Source of the DNA: Streptomyces sp. ST2-7A
Lineage (GTDB): Bacteria > Actinomycetota > Actinomycetes > Streptomycetales > Streptomycetaceae
Assembly (NCBI RefSeq): GCF_021390475.1
Contig: NZ_JAJUWS010000020.1
Coordinates: 1 to 64,000 of the forward strand
DNA: 64,000 bases
Direction: 5' to 3'
The position numbers were made by a program, and so were the translations under genes. The stretch's first letter is position 1. Each line of letters starts with the position of its first letter. Positions 36,224 through 45,082 of this stretch are shown here, in pieces. The notes under the pieces were generated by a model that searched no databases, was not told the DNA's origin, and saw nothing but the letters and a program-made list of their open reading frames with translations.

Positions 36224-37741
36224 TCAATCCTGCCCGGCGGTGACTGTAGACGGCTCTTCGGTGGGTTGGCTCGTGTCTGTGGTCCGGGCCGCCGGCCGGG
36301 GCTGGGACTGCCGTACGGCCATGAGCGTCACCGCGACGAGCAAGCCGATTCCGGCCATGACGGCAGTGGCCATGAACGCCGCCTGATAGCCCTCGGTGAG
36401 CGCCTCACGCGCCGGGCCCTCGGCGCGGGTGAAGGCCAGGGCCACGCTGGAGCACACGGCGATACCGAGAGCGGCACCGATCTGGAACACCGAGTTGTTG
36501 ATGCCCGACGCCAGTCCAGCCTCCCGGGGCCGCGCTCCGCTCAGCGCGGCGATCGACGAGGCCACGACCGTGGTGCCGATGCCGATGCCGATGCCGAAGA
36601 TCAGCAGACCCCAGAAGAGATCGCCGAAGTAATTGCCGTAGGCCGACACCTGAGCCAGCAGCAGGGTCCCGATGCCGAGCAGCGTCATTCCGACGATGGC
36701 CACCGGCTTGAAGCCGACCCGCGTGGCGACCAGCCCGCTGACGTTGGAGCCCACGATCGACATCGCGGAGTAGACGGCCGTACTGAGCCCGAAGAAGATC
36801 GCCGTGTAGCCAAGGACCTCCTGGGCGTAGAGCGAGGTGATCAGAGCGCCGCCGTAGGTGGCCATGGCGACCAGCAGCATCATGATGTTGCCGCCGACCA
36901 GGGTGGGCGAGCGGAAGACCCGCAGCGGGATCAGCGGCTGGGCGACGCGCTGCTCCACGAAGATGAAGCCGATGATCAGCACCGCGGCAACTGCGAGGAG
37001 CCCGAGGGTCGTGGCGTCGCCCCAGCCGACCTCGGGGGCCTCCACGATGACGTAGATCAGAAGTGCCAGGCCGGCGGTGATCGTGACGGCGCCCACCGGG
37101 TCGAAGGAGCGCCGGCCCTGCGCGATCGGCGTCTCGCGCAGCAGACGCGGACCGAGGAAGAGCACCACCAGGGCGATCGGGATGTTGATGAAGAAGATGC
37201 ACTCCCAGCCCGGGCGGTCGGTGATGACACCGCCGATCAGCAGTGCCGCGGTCGCGCCGAACGCGCCGATGGCGGTCCAGATGCCCAGGGCGCGGTTGCG
37301 GTCGGAACCTTCGCCGAAGGTGTTCATCAGCACGGCCATGGCTGTCGGGGCCATGATCGCCGCGGTGACGCCCTGAACGATCCGGGTCACCACCAGGACC
37401 TCACTGGTCCAGGCGAGACCGCAGATCACCGAGGTGATGAGAAAGAGCACGGTGCCGAACATGAACATGCGTCGGCCGCCCAGGAGATCGGCCGTCCGAC
37501 CCCCGAAGAGCAGCAGTCCACCGAAGCTCAGCAGATACGCGCTCAGCACCCACTGGACTCCCGAGGTGGAGAAGTTCAGGTCGGATTCGATGGCGGGCAG
37601 CGCGAGAATCACGATCTGAGAGTCGACGATGACCATGAAGTAGGCGGCGCACAGCAGGGCCAGCGCCTTCCACCTTCGGGGATCGGGTCCCGCCTCCGTA
37701 GCAGGGGTCGGAGGCCTGCCGTCGGCACGTCGTCGGCCCAT
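36224..37741 (-). CDS. DHA2-type MFS multidrug transporter
   Basis: Transporter of 505 residues with about 14 membrane segments. It begins with a polar ~22-residue N-terminus then ALALLCAAYFMVIVDSQIVILALPAIESDL, typical of EmrB/QacA family members. LSFGGLLLFGGRTADLLGGRRMF (motif A) is intact. TATGGAGAGGAAACACCG precedes the ATG. It is divergent from the GlxA/AraC-type regulator, which is a good candidate for its control. Confidence 0.92.
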   Translation of the reverse strand: MGRRRADGRPPTPATEAGPDPRRWKALALLCAAYFMVIVDSQIVILALPAIESDLNFSTSGVQWVLSAYLLSFGGLLLFGGRTADLLGGRRMFMFGTVLFLITSVICGLAWTSEVLVVTRIVQGVTAAIMAPTAMAVLMNTFGEGSDRNRALGIWTAIGAFGATAALLIGGVITDRPGWECIFFINIPIALVVLFLGPRLLRETPIAQGRRSFDPVGAVTITAGLALLIYVIVEAPEVGWGDATTLGLLAVAAVLIIGFIFVEQRVAQPLIPLRVFRSPTLVGGNIMMLLVAMATYGGALITSLYAQEVLGYTAIFFGLSTAVYSAMSIVGSNVSGLVATRVGFKPVAIVGMTLLGIGTLLLAQVSAYGNYFGDLFWGLLIFGIGIGIGTTVVASSIAALSGARPREAGLASGINNSVFQIGAALGIAVCSSVALAFTRAEGPAREALTEGYQAAFMATAVMAGIGLLVAVTLMAVRQSQPRPAARTTDTSQPTEEPSTVTAGQD

Positions 37742-37882
37742 CGGTGTTTCCTCTCCATATTCAACGTGGACGCGTCACGCCCATCGATGTAAGCCGAAAT
37801 CGGAACGGACGCCTTCACGGTTCCAGAGGCGGGATCCGGCCGACAGTGGCAGAACTGACGCCCTGCGAGCTATTCCTGCCAT

Positions 37883-38905
37883 ATGCTCGAAGGCATGACC
37901 GCCGGAACGATTGCCATCATCGTGATCGACAGCAGCGACATCCCCGTCGGGGACGTGTACGAGCTCGGGATCGCCTGCTCCGTCTTCGGTGCCCCGCAGC
38001 CGGACCTCGCCACCACCTGGTACGACCTCAAACTCTGCGCCCCACAGCCGTCCTCGGCCGCGCCGGGCGGCGGGTTCTCGCTGAGCACGCCCTTCGGGCT
38101 CGGTGAACTCGCCACCGCGGACACCGTGATCGTGCCCTCGGTGCCCGACGCCGTGGTCCTCGAGGAACAACCCCTGTCCGCCGAGCTGATCGAGGCCCTG
38201 CGCGCCGCCGCCGACCGTGGCGCGCGGATGGTCTCGCTGTGCAACGGTGCCTTCGCGCTCGCCGAGGCGGGCCTGCTCAACGGGCGCCGGGCCACCGCCC
38301 ACTGGATGCACACCGCGACCCTCGCCAAGCGCTACCCGGAGGTGGAGGTGGACGATTCGGTGCTCTACGTCGATGATGGCGACGTCCTCACCAGTGCCGG
38401 GCTCAGCGCCGGGCTCGACCTCTGTTTGCACCTGGTCCGCCGCGACCTCGGTGCGATGGTCGCCAACCAGCTCGCCCGGCGGATGGTCGTGGCCGCGCAC
38501 CGACCCGGTGGACAGCGCCAGTTCATCGACCTCCAGGTCCCGTTCAGCGACGGCGACAGCCTGGCGCCGGTGTTGCAGTGGGCCATAGAGCGCCTCGACG
38601 AGCCACTGACCGTGGATGACCTGGCCCGACAGGCCGGGACGAGCTCTCGGACCTTCTTCCGGCGGCTGCAGTCGGTGACCGGTACCACTCCGCTCCAGTG
38701 GCTCCTCAATCAGCGGCTGGCCCGCGCCCAAATGCTGCTGGAATCCACCGATCTCTCCATCGAGAAGATCAGCGAACAGAGCGGAATGGGATCGGCCACC
38801 AACCTCCGCCGGCACTTCCAGGCGCATGTCGGGGTATCTCCCCGGGACTACCGGAGGGCCTTCCCCGGGCGGCTCTCCGGAGGATCTGTGGGTATCGCTG
38901 CGTAA
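37883..38905 (+). CDS. GlxA-type AraC family transcriptional regulator
   Basis: Regulator of 340 residues with an N-terminal DJ-1/PfpI-like domain (IAIIVIDSSDIPVGDVYELG; nucleophile-elbow region VSLCNGAFALAEAGLL) and a C-terminal AraC DNA-binding domain (LTVDDLARQAGTSSRTFFRRLQ, QRLARAQMLLESTDLSIEKI, LRRHFQAHVGVSPRDYRRAF). Such GlxA-type regulators control divergent genes, here a DHA2 transporter. The stop codon TAA lies in the inverted repeat of the adjacent IS, so the native C-terminus may have been altered. The start could also be the ATG at 37895. Confidence 0.9.
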   Translation: MLEGMTAGTIAIIVIDSSDIPVGDVYELGIACSVFGAPQPDLATTWYDLKLCAPQPSSAAPGGGFSLSTPFGLGELATADTVIVPSVPDAVVLEEQPLSAELIEALRAAADRGARMVSLCNGAFALAEAGLLNGRRATAHWMHTATLAKRYPEVEVDDSVLYVDDGDVLTSAGLSAGLDLCLHLVRRDLGAMVANQLARRMVVAAHRPGGQRQFIDLQVPFSDGDSLAPVLQWAIERLDEPLTVDDLARQAGTSSRTFFRRLQSVTGTTPLQWLLNQRLARAQMLLESTDLSIEKISEQSGMGSATNLRRHFQAHVGVSPRDYRRAFPGRLSGGSVGIAA

Positions 38906-39773
38906 GAGCGTGTCCGGTGTGGTTGAGTTGGTGTAGGTGTTTGTAGCGGACGAGGGTGGCGGCCGAGCCGAGGAAGGCCAGGTAGTTGCGGGAATGCCGT
39001 TCGTAGCGTGGTGAGGGGCGGCGGTGGCCGACCAGTCGGGCGATGGTTCTCTTGATCTTCCACCGCCGGCGTCCGAGTCGTTGGGAACTTTCCACGCCCT
39101 TGCGCGCGATACGGACGGCCAGGCGTTTGCCGCGCATCCGTCGTCGAAGGTCGGGAATGTCGTGGGCCTTGTCCGCGTGGATCGGCCCGGGGCGGTGGTG
39201 GCGGCCGCGTTCGGGGGCGTGTCCCGATGGGAGGCCGGCCGGGAGCGGCTTCAACCCCTGGTTGTCCCGAGGTGGTGCCGGTTGAGGCGGCGACCACGAG
39301 GGGCAGGCCGTTCGCATCGGACAGGATATGCATCCCGGGGCCCGGCCTGCCCCGGTCCACGGGGCTCGGACCCGCGTGTTCGCCCCCTTTTTAGCCCCCA
39401 CACGCGCGGTGTCGATCCACACCCGGGAGAGGTCGAACAGGTCCGTGGCCGCCAATTGATCGAGCGCCGCCCGGTGCAACCGCGCCCACACCCCGGCCCG
39501 GGCCGGATCGGGAAGCGGCGGTGCGCGGTGGACCCGGGGACCCCGAAGCATGGCGGCAGACGCCCCGGGCACACCCACCGGTGGGCACGTACACGATCGC
39601 GGCGAGCACCGCCTCGTCAGGGGCGTTCCGCGTCTCCCCGCCCTGCGGCCGCACCCGCTCGAGCGGCAACCATGGCTCCACGAGCTTCCACAAACCATCC
39701 GGAACGATCCAGTCCCACCGACCACTCCCCATGCCCCCTCAACGAGCCCACCCCCACATAGGAGACACGCCCT
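38905..39773 (-). mobile_element. IS5-family insertion sequence, decayed
   Basis: Element of about 869 bp. Its ends are imperfect inverted repeats, agagcgtgtccgg on the left and, as reverse complement, agggcgtgtctcc on the right, matching at about 10 of 13 positions. It is flanked by TA (38903-38904 and 39774-39775), consistent with a TA target duplication as in the IS427 group of IS5. It contains one frameshifted transposase on the minus strand. The size fits the family. Confidence 0.8.
38920..39732 (-). pseudogene. IS5-family transposase, multiple frameshifts
   Basis: The transposase is split over all three minus-strand frames. The N-terminal part (WDWIVPDGLWKLVEPWLPL) runs from 39732; LPPCFGVPGSTAHRRF is in a second frame; DLFDLSRVWIDTARVGAKKG in a third; then MHILSDANGLPLVV and finally HADKAHDIPDLRRRMRGKR with YERHSRNYLAFLGSAA. 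At least four frameshifts are needed to restore it, so it cannot make an active enzyme. End coordinates are approximate. Confidence 0.85.
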
Positions 39774-39775
39774 TA

Positions 39776-39922
39776 GGCTTGTGTCGTCGTCGCGGTGGGG
39801 GAAGGGGAGCGGGTGAAGGCCTCCCGGACCATGCTGACGATGCGTCGGGAAAGTCGGCGAGTGGTCAGCATGAGTCTTGAAAAACCCGGGGCAAGCCACC
39901 CGAACATGCGACTCGTTGTAGG
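39776..39922 (-). other. Possible truncated coding remnant beside the IS
   Basis: A minus-strand frame reads LTTRRLSRRIVSMVREAFTR and similar, open for about 45 codons and ending at the IS boundary. It resembles no family I know. It may be the stump of a gene cut by the IS, or noncoding. Confidence 0.2.
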
Positions 39923-39985
39923 GTGTGGAAACAGCCCTTGACCTGCAAAAAGGCAGGCAGGGAGCCTAGAGTCGGGAGTAGCGCA

Positions 39986-40408
39986 GTGCTGCGTACCATG
40001 TTCAAGTCCAAGATCCACCGTGCCACCGTCACGCAGGCGGACCTGCACTATGTGGGATCCGTGACCGTCGATGCCGACCTGTTGGACGCCGCCGACATCC
40101 TGCCGGGTGAGCAGGTGCATATCGTCGACATCACCAACGGCAACCGCTTGGAGACCTACACCATCGAGGGTGAGCGCGGCTCGGGGGTGATCGGCATCAA
40201 CGGTGCCGCCGCCCGCCTGGTCGCCCCCGGTGACCTGGTCATCCTCATCGCCTACGCGCAGGTCACCGACGAGGAGGCCCGCTCGATGAAGCCGCGCGTC
40301 GTGCACGTGGACGCCGACAACCGGGTCGTCGACCTGGGGTCCGACCCCGGCGAGCCGGTCCCCGGCGGCGGCGACCTCCGCAGCCCGGGCTCCGTGCCGC
40401 GCGGCTGA
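39986..40408 (+). CDS. panD: Aspartate 1-decarboxylase
   Basis: PanD of 140 residues, making beta-alanine from aspartate for pantothenate and coenzyme A. The self-processing site is G24-S25 (HYVGSVTVD), where cleavage creates the pyruvoyl cofactor. [17 protein letters not shown] and [19 protein letters not shown] segments are conserved. I chose GTG at 39986 ([15 protein letters not shown]), matching the family, after GTCGGGAGTAGCGCA; the ATG at 39998 is the alternative. panC is not adjacent. Confidence 0.94.
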   Translation: MLRTMFKSKIHRATVTQADLHYVGSVTVDADLLDAADILPGEQVHIVDITNGNRLETYTIEGERGSGVIGINGAAARLVAPGDLVILIAYAQVTDEEARSMKPRVVHVDADNRVVDLGSDPGEPVPGGGDLRSPGSVPRG

Positions 40409-40473
40409 CCCCCGGCGTCGTGTCGCGGTCCGGTGGCCGCACACGGGACATCCGGCACGCACGGCCGAGGCTC

Positions 40474-40516
40474 CTCACCCCGGTCGTTGTAGGCGGGGAC
40501 GAAGATGATGTTGCGG
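40474..40516. repeat. 43-bp direct repeat, copy outside the protease gene
   Basis: Identical over 43 bases to 41150-41192 inside the protease gene, where on the minus strand it encodes RNIIFVPAYNDRGE. This copy lies 84 bases beyond the protease stop and is noncoding. Confidence 0.95.
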
Positions 40517-40599
40517 GCCCGCTGGGCCGTGGCGCCTCCCCCCGGGGGGGGTGTGGCGCCTCGGCCGTGTTCGGATGGTGCCGGCGGGGAGAGGCCCGC

Positions 40600-41826
40600 T
40601 CAGCCGGCGCGGATCTCGTCGAAGACCTCGCGCGCCTCGGTCTCCAGGCGCGGTCCGGCCAGCCAGGTGCTGTCGAACGGGCCGATGGAGGTGACGGAGA
40701 CCAGCTCCTGCGCGCCGTTCGCCCCGGCGGTCAGCCACGGGCCTCCGGAGGAACCACCGGTCATGGTGCAGCCGACCCGGTACATGACCGGCTCGGCGGC
40801 GTCCAGGGACAGCCGGCCCGGCTCGTCGGAGCAGACGAACAGGCCCTGCCCGTCGTAGGGGTCGGCGGCCGGGTAGCCGATGACGTCGATCCCGCCGATG
40901 CCGGAGACGGCCGGGGCGTCGAAGGAGATGTCGTAGGCCGCGCCGACGGTCTCCTCCAGAGAACGACCGCTGCCGTCCTCGGCGACCAGGCGCATCATCG
41001 CGAAGTCCTGGTGGGCGCCGTTGCCGCCCTCCTCGGTGCCCTGCTCCACCCAGTAGTCGGTGGTGGCGACCAGTTCGGCCCAGAAGGTGCCGTAGGGGGC
41101 GAGTTCCTCGAACTCCGGGTCCGGGTTCGCGGCCAGGCTCTCACCCCGGTCGTTGTAGGCGGGGACGAAGATGATGTTGCGGAACCAGCCGCCGTCCCGG
41201 CCCGCGTGCACGCAGTGGCCGGCGGTGGCCACCAGGTTCGAGCGCCCCGGGTTGTCGGGGTCGGTGACCACGGCGCCGGAACAGACCATGGTCCCGGCCG
41301 GGGTGTCCATGAACACCTTGCCGATGGCCGGGCTGTTGGCGCTGTACGGCGTCGCCGCCGGGAGGGCGTCCACCACGGCGGGCTGCGGGTCGGTGATGCC
41401 CCGGTCGGCGTCGGGGTTGTCGGCGGGGGCCTCGGGCTCGGGGGTGGCCGGCTCGTCGATCTCGTCCGGGCCGACGGCCCTCTCCCGGTCCAGCGCCTCG
41501 CGCATCCGGTCGGCGTCCCAGAAGTCCTCGATGATGACGCTGATGTACTGACCGGCCTCGCGCATCCAGGTGTCCGAGTCCCAGTTCGCCCACTCGCCCT
41601 GTTCCCAGAGTTCGGGGTCGATCTCGACGGGGAGGCTGTCGAGCAGTTCGCGCAGCCGATCCTCGCGCGGGATGCTCTCGGCGGGGTTCTTCGCCTCGTC
41701 CCCGCCCGCGTTGTCGTCCGTGTCGTCCGGGCCGCAGGCCGTGAGCCCGAGGAGCAGAACGGTCGCCGCCGTGGTCGCGATCGCGCCCCGACGGCGACCC
41801 GTGGACCGCCCGCCAATCCTTGCCAT
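40600..41826 (-). CDS. Trypsin-like serine protease lipoprotein
   Basis: Secreted protein of 408 residues with an Arg-rich start, hydrophobic segment and lipobox (LLLGLTAC), so probably surface-anchored. After an acidic linker of ~150 residues is a V8/trypsin-type domain: catalytic His in VATAGHCV, Asp in HQDFAMM and Ser in MTGGSSGGPWL. The extracellular substrate is unknown. It is convergent with panD and divergent from the siderophore locus. A 43-bp piece of the gene around the His-Asp spacer is repeated downstream. Confidence 0.88.
   Translation of the reverse strand: MARIGGRSTGRRRGAIATTAATVLLLGLTACGPDDTDDNAGGDEAKNPAESIPREDRLRELLDSLPVEIDPELWEQGEWANWDSDTWMREAGQYISVIIEDFWDADRMREALDRERAVGPDEIDEPATPEPEAPADNPDADRGITDPQPAVVDALPAATPYSANSPAIGKVFMDTPAGTMVCSGAVVTDPDNPGRSNLVATAGHCVHAGRDGGWFRNIIFVPAYNDRGESLAANPDPEFEELAPYGTFWAELVATTDYWVEQGTEEGGNGAHQDFAMMRLVAEDGSGRSLEETVGAAYDISFDAPAVSGIGGIDVIGYPAADPYDGQGLFVCSDEPGRLSLDAAEPVMYRVGCTMTGGSSGGPWLTAGANGAQELVSVTSIGPFDSTWLAGPRLETEAREVFDEIRAG
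41150..41192. repeat. 43-bp direct repeat, copy inside the protease gene
   Basis: Source copy of the repeat at 40474-40516. It lies in frame within the protease coding region between the catalytic His and Asp. Confidence 0.95.
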
Positions 41827-42212
41827 GGGTGAACTCCCCCTGAGGTGTTTCCGTGTGCCGTGCCGATCTTCGGTTGTCCGGACGGTCCCGCCGCGGGACG
41901 CGGCCTCCGCGGTCCGTTCCGCTTCACCCGGGTGCCGGGGCGCCCCCCACTATGCCGGTGTGGTGAGGGACGGCGCCGGCGGGGTGTCCGGTTCCCGGCG
42001 ATTGCGGGGGAAGTTCCGCGTTCCGGGGTCCACCCGATCGGGTTCTTCCGGGGAGTGATCGGTTTCACCCGTCTGTCATGGGTGAGAGCGGGGGAGGAAT
42101 GTCACACGCGGGTTCCCGGCCGGGGACCCCGGACCGGCGTCCGCACGGACCCGGCCACCGCTTCGCGAAGGAGGGAGGCGTCCCGCCACCGGTTCCGGGA
42201 CGCCGCAGACCC
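41827..42212. other. Divergent region protease / siderophore genes
   Basis: About 386 bases. The siderophore gene's frame is open from an ATG at 42078, but codons before 42213 are poor and no family similarity is seen. I looked for the Streptomyces iron box TTAGGTTAGGCTAACCTAA and did not see it. Confidence 0.45.
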
Positions 42213-44162
42213 ATGACCCCACACCCCCGCCCCGCCGGACGGACCACCGATCTTCCGCGGCCCGCCAGTTCGCCGGAGGTCGGGACCGGCACCACCCCGG
42301 GGAACGACGAGGTGTCCCGGGACCGGTTGGAACATCCCGAGGCCGACCGGGCGGCGGACGCCGCCGCCGTGGAGAACCTGCTGCGCTGCTGGCTGCGCGA
42401 GACACTTCCGGACGGTGTGCCGGGGAGCGGATCGACCGACCCGGGCGTGGAGTTGGCGCTGCCGCTGGCGGCCACCGGCGCGACCCTGCGGGTGCCGATC
42501 ACCCACCGGTCGCCCACGGGCCACCACCGGTTCGGCACGCCCCTCCTGGAGGGCCTGCCGGAGGCCGTCGCCGCACCCGACGCGGTGACCCTCGCCGCGC
42601 TGCTGGCCCGCGAGGCCGCGCACCGCGCGGCGGAGGGGACGGGGGGTCGGGTGCCCGGGCCGGCCGCCGCGACCGAACTCGTCGGCAGAGTCGCCGACTC
42701 CGCCCGCCGGGTCGCCGCGTACCTGACGGCCCGCCGGGCCGCCCCGGCCCCGCCCCCCGACACCCCGCCCTTCCTCGACGCCGAACAGGCCCTGGTGCTC
42801 GGACACCCGTTGCACCCCACCCCCAAGAGCCGGGAGGGGCTGACGGGGCACGAGGCGGTGGCCTGTTCGCCGGAGCTGCGCGGCTCCTTCCGCCTGCACT
42901 GGTTCGCCGTCGATCCCAAGGTGTTCGCCTCCGGTTCCTCCCTGGAGGAGAGCGGTCGTGTCCTGCCGGCCGAGGAGATCGTCCGGCGGCTGGTCGGCAC
43001 CCTGCCGGACGCGCCGCCCGGTACGGTCCCGCTGCCCCTGCACCCCTGGCAGGCCCGGGACCTGCCGAGCCGCCCCGAGGCGGCCGCCCTGATGGAGGCC
43101 GGGCTGCTGCACGACCTGGGACCGCACGGGGCGCCCTGGTTCCCCACCTCCTCCGTGCGCACGGTCTTCCGCGCCGACGCCCCCGTGATGCTCAAGCTCT
43201 CCCTCGGGCTGCGGATCACCAACTCCCGCCGGGAGAACCTCCGCAAGGAGATGCTGCGCGGACGTGAGGTACACGACCTGCTGGAGGCCGGCGCGGCGGC
43301 CCGCTGGCGGGCCGCGACGGAGGAGGGCTCAGGGTTCGACGTGCTGCGCGACCCCGCCTGGCTGGGCGTGGACACCCCCGAGGGGACGCCGATCACCGGC
43401 CTGGACACCGCCCTGCGCCTCAACCCGTTCGGCTCCGGGCAGGACGTGGCCTGCCTCGCCGGGCTGCTGGCACCCCGCCCGTGGCCCGGCCGCCCGGCCG
43501 GTGAACTGCGCTCCCGGCTGGGGGTGATCCTGGAGGAGGCCGCCGCCCGGACCGGGCGACCGATCGCCGACGCGGCGGCCGACTGGCTGGTCCGCCACCT
43601 GCGGACGGTGGTCGCCCCCGTGCTGTGGCTGGACGCGGTGGTCGGCGTCGCGCTGGAGGCGCACCAGCAGAACACCCTCGTCCGCCTGGACGCCGAGGGT
43701 TTCCCCGACGGCGGCTGGTACCGCGACAACCAGGGGTACTACTTCCGCGAGTCCCGGCGCAAAGAATTGGACCGACTGCTGCCGGGCGTCGGGGTGGAGT
43801 CCGACACCTTCGTCACCGACGCCGTGACCGACGAGCGTTTCTCCTACTACCTCGGCATCAACCACGTCCTGGGGCTGGTGGGGGCGATGGGGGCGCAGCG
43901 GTTGTTGGACGAGGACCGGGCGCTGGGCCTGGTGGCCGACTTCCTGCGGGGGTGGGCCCGGCCGGAAGGGGACCGTCCCGCCTCCACTGCCGCGTCGCGT
44001 CTGCTGGAGCTGGACCCGCTGCCGTGCAAGGCCAACCTGCTGACCCGGGTGCACGACATGGACGAGTTGGAGGGCCCGGTGGACGGCCAGTCGGTGTACG
44101 TGCCGTGGCGCAACCCGCTGGTCGGGGTGTCGGCCGGCGCGGGGGAGGGGGAACGGCCGTGA
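42213..44162 (+). CDS. IucA/IucC-type NIS siderophore synthetase
   Basis: Protein of about 649 residues of the NRPS-independent siderophore (NIS) synthetase superfamily, which condenses carboxylates with amines or alcohols using ATP. The domain starts VENLLRCWLRET; ATP-site motifs are HPLHPTPKSREGL, PLPLHPWQARDL and MLKLSLGLRITNSRRENL, with the late motif EAHQQNTLVRLDAEG followed by a FhuF-like C-terminal region. The start is uncertain: ATGs at 42078, 42099 and 42213 and GTG at 42312 are in frame. Its stop overlaps the acyltransferase start (GTGA). Confidence 0.88.
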   Translation: MTPHPRPAGRTTDLPRPASSPEVGTGTTPGNDEVSRDRLEHPEADRAADAAAVENLLRCWLRETLPDGVPGSGSTDPGVELALPLAATGATLRVPITHRSPTGHHRFGTPLLEGLPEAVAAPDAVTLAALLAREAAHRAAEGTGGRVPGPAAATELVGRVADSARRVAAYLTARRAAPAPPPDTPPFLDAEQALVLGHPLHPTPKSREGLTGHEAVACSPELRGSFRLHWFAVDPKVFASGSSLEESGRVLPAEEIVRRLVGTLPDAPPGTVPLPLHPWQARDLPSRPEAAALMEAGLLHDLGPHGAPWFPTSSVRTVFRADAPVMLKLSLGLRITNSRRENLRKEMLRGREVHDLLEAGAAARWRAATEEGSGFDVLRDPAWLGVDTPEGTPITGLDTALRLNPFGSGQDVACLAGLLAPRPWPGRPAGELRSRLGVILEEAAARTGRPIADAAADWLVRHLRTVVAPVLWLDAVVGVALEAHQQNTLVRLDAEGFPDGGWYRDNQGYYFRESRRKELDRLLPGVGVESDTFVTDAVTDERFSYYLGINHVLGLVGAMGAQRLLDEDRALGLVADFLRGWARPEGDRPASTAASRLLELDPLPCKANLLTRVHDMDELEGPVDGQSVYVPWRNPLVGVSAGAGEGERP

Positions 44163-44875
44163 GCGACCCCCGTCCCGCTTCCGTCGCCGGGGACGTCCGG
44201 TCCGAGGAGGCGGACACCGTCGACCTGTCGCTGTCCGGAATCCTCCCCGACCCGGTGGGCGCGGGGGTCGGTACGGCACCCACCGTCGGCCGTTCGGAAC
44301 TCCTGGACGACCCCGTCGACTGGGGCCCGGTCACCACCGATGTCGGGGTCCTGCACCTGGTGCCGGTGCGTCCCGAACGGGATCTGGGCATGCTGGCGGC
44401 CTGGATGAACGACCCCGTGGTGGACGAGTTCTGGGAGCTGGCCGGTCCCCCCGGCCGACTCCTGGAGCACCTGCGCCCCCAACTGGAGGGCGACGGCCGC
44501 AGCGTGCCCTGCCTCGGAGTCCTCGACGGGGAGCCGATGAGCTACTGGGAGATCTACCGCGCGGACCTGGACCCGCTCGCCCGGCACTGTCCCGTCCGCC
44601 CGCACGACACCGGCGTGCACCTGCTCATCGGCCCGTCCCGGTATCGGGGACGGGGTACCGGCACGGCGCTGTTGCGGGGAGTGGCCGAGCTGATCCTGAG
44701 CCGGCGCCCGAGGTGTTCACGGGTGCTCGCCGAACCCGACGTGCGCAACGGCCCGTCGGTGGCGGCCTTCCGACGGGCGGGTTTCCGCCTCGACCGGGAG
44801 ATTCGCCTCCCCGACAAGCTCGCGGCCCTCATGATGCTGGAACGGCCGGTGGACGGCGACGGCGGATCCCCCTGA
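44159..44875 (+). CDS. Siderophore-type GNAT N-acyltransferase
   Basis: Protein of 238 residues. The core LVPVRPERDLGMLAAWMNDPVVDEFWELAG and ERHCP-like HCPVRPHDTGVHLLIGPSRYRGRGTGTALLRGV match the IucB/AlcB-type acyltransferases (Acetyltransf_8), which acylate the hydroxylamine of the siderophore building block. The QxxGxG-like acyl-CoA motif is RYRGRGTGTALL. It is translationally coupled with the first synthetase. The nature of the acyl group is not predictable. Confidence 0.87.
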   Translation: MSDPRPASVAGDVRSEEADTVDLSLSGILPDPVGAGVGTAPTVGRSELLDDPVDWGPVTTDVGVLHLVPVRPERDLGMLAAWMNDPVVDEFWELAGPPGRLLEHLRPQLEGDGRSVPCLGVLDGEPMSYWEIYRADLDPLARHCPVRPHDTGVHLLIGPSRYRGRGTGTALLRGVAELILSRRPRCSRVLAEPDVRNGPSVAAFRRAGFRLDREIRLPDKLAALMMLERPVDGDGGSP

Positions 44876-45015
44876 CCGGGAGGAACCGCACGTCGTTTTC
44901 CGCCGGCCCCGTCCACCGGCCGCCCCGGCCCCACCCCGTCGCTCCCCGCCGTTCCCGGCCCGTCGCAGTCCGTCCCATCGGTCGGTGCCGGGGCGGCGGG
45001 ACCGGCGATCCCATC

Positions 45016-45048
45016 CCCCGGTACGGCCCGGCCCGGGCCGTACCGGGG
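45016..45048 (+). terminator. 15-bp stem-loop ahead of the second synthetase
   Basis: Perfect arms ccccggtacggcccg (45016-45030) and 45034-45048 with a three-base loop, 34 bases before the TTG start. It could terminate the upstream transcript or attenuate the second synthetase. Confidence 0.75.
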
Positions 45049-45082
45049 ACCCCTCACCATCCGTTCCGCCGAAGGAGCTCCC

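Noticed and set aside
39938..39972. TTGACC and TAGAGT as a standard panD promoter
   Set aside because: The spacing is 23 bases, too long for a normal sigma-70-type promoter, so I do not call it.
42078..42212. Coding extension of the first siderophore synthetase to ATG 42078
   Set aside because: Codons such as AGA, GGA and CCA are unusual for this genome and no similarity to the family is seen there; kept as an alternative only.
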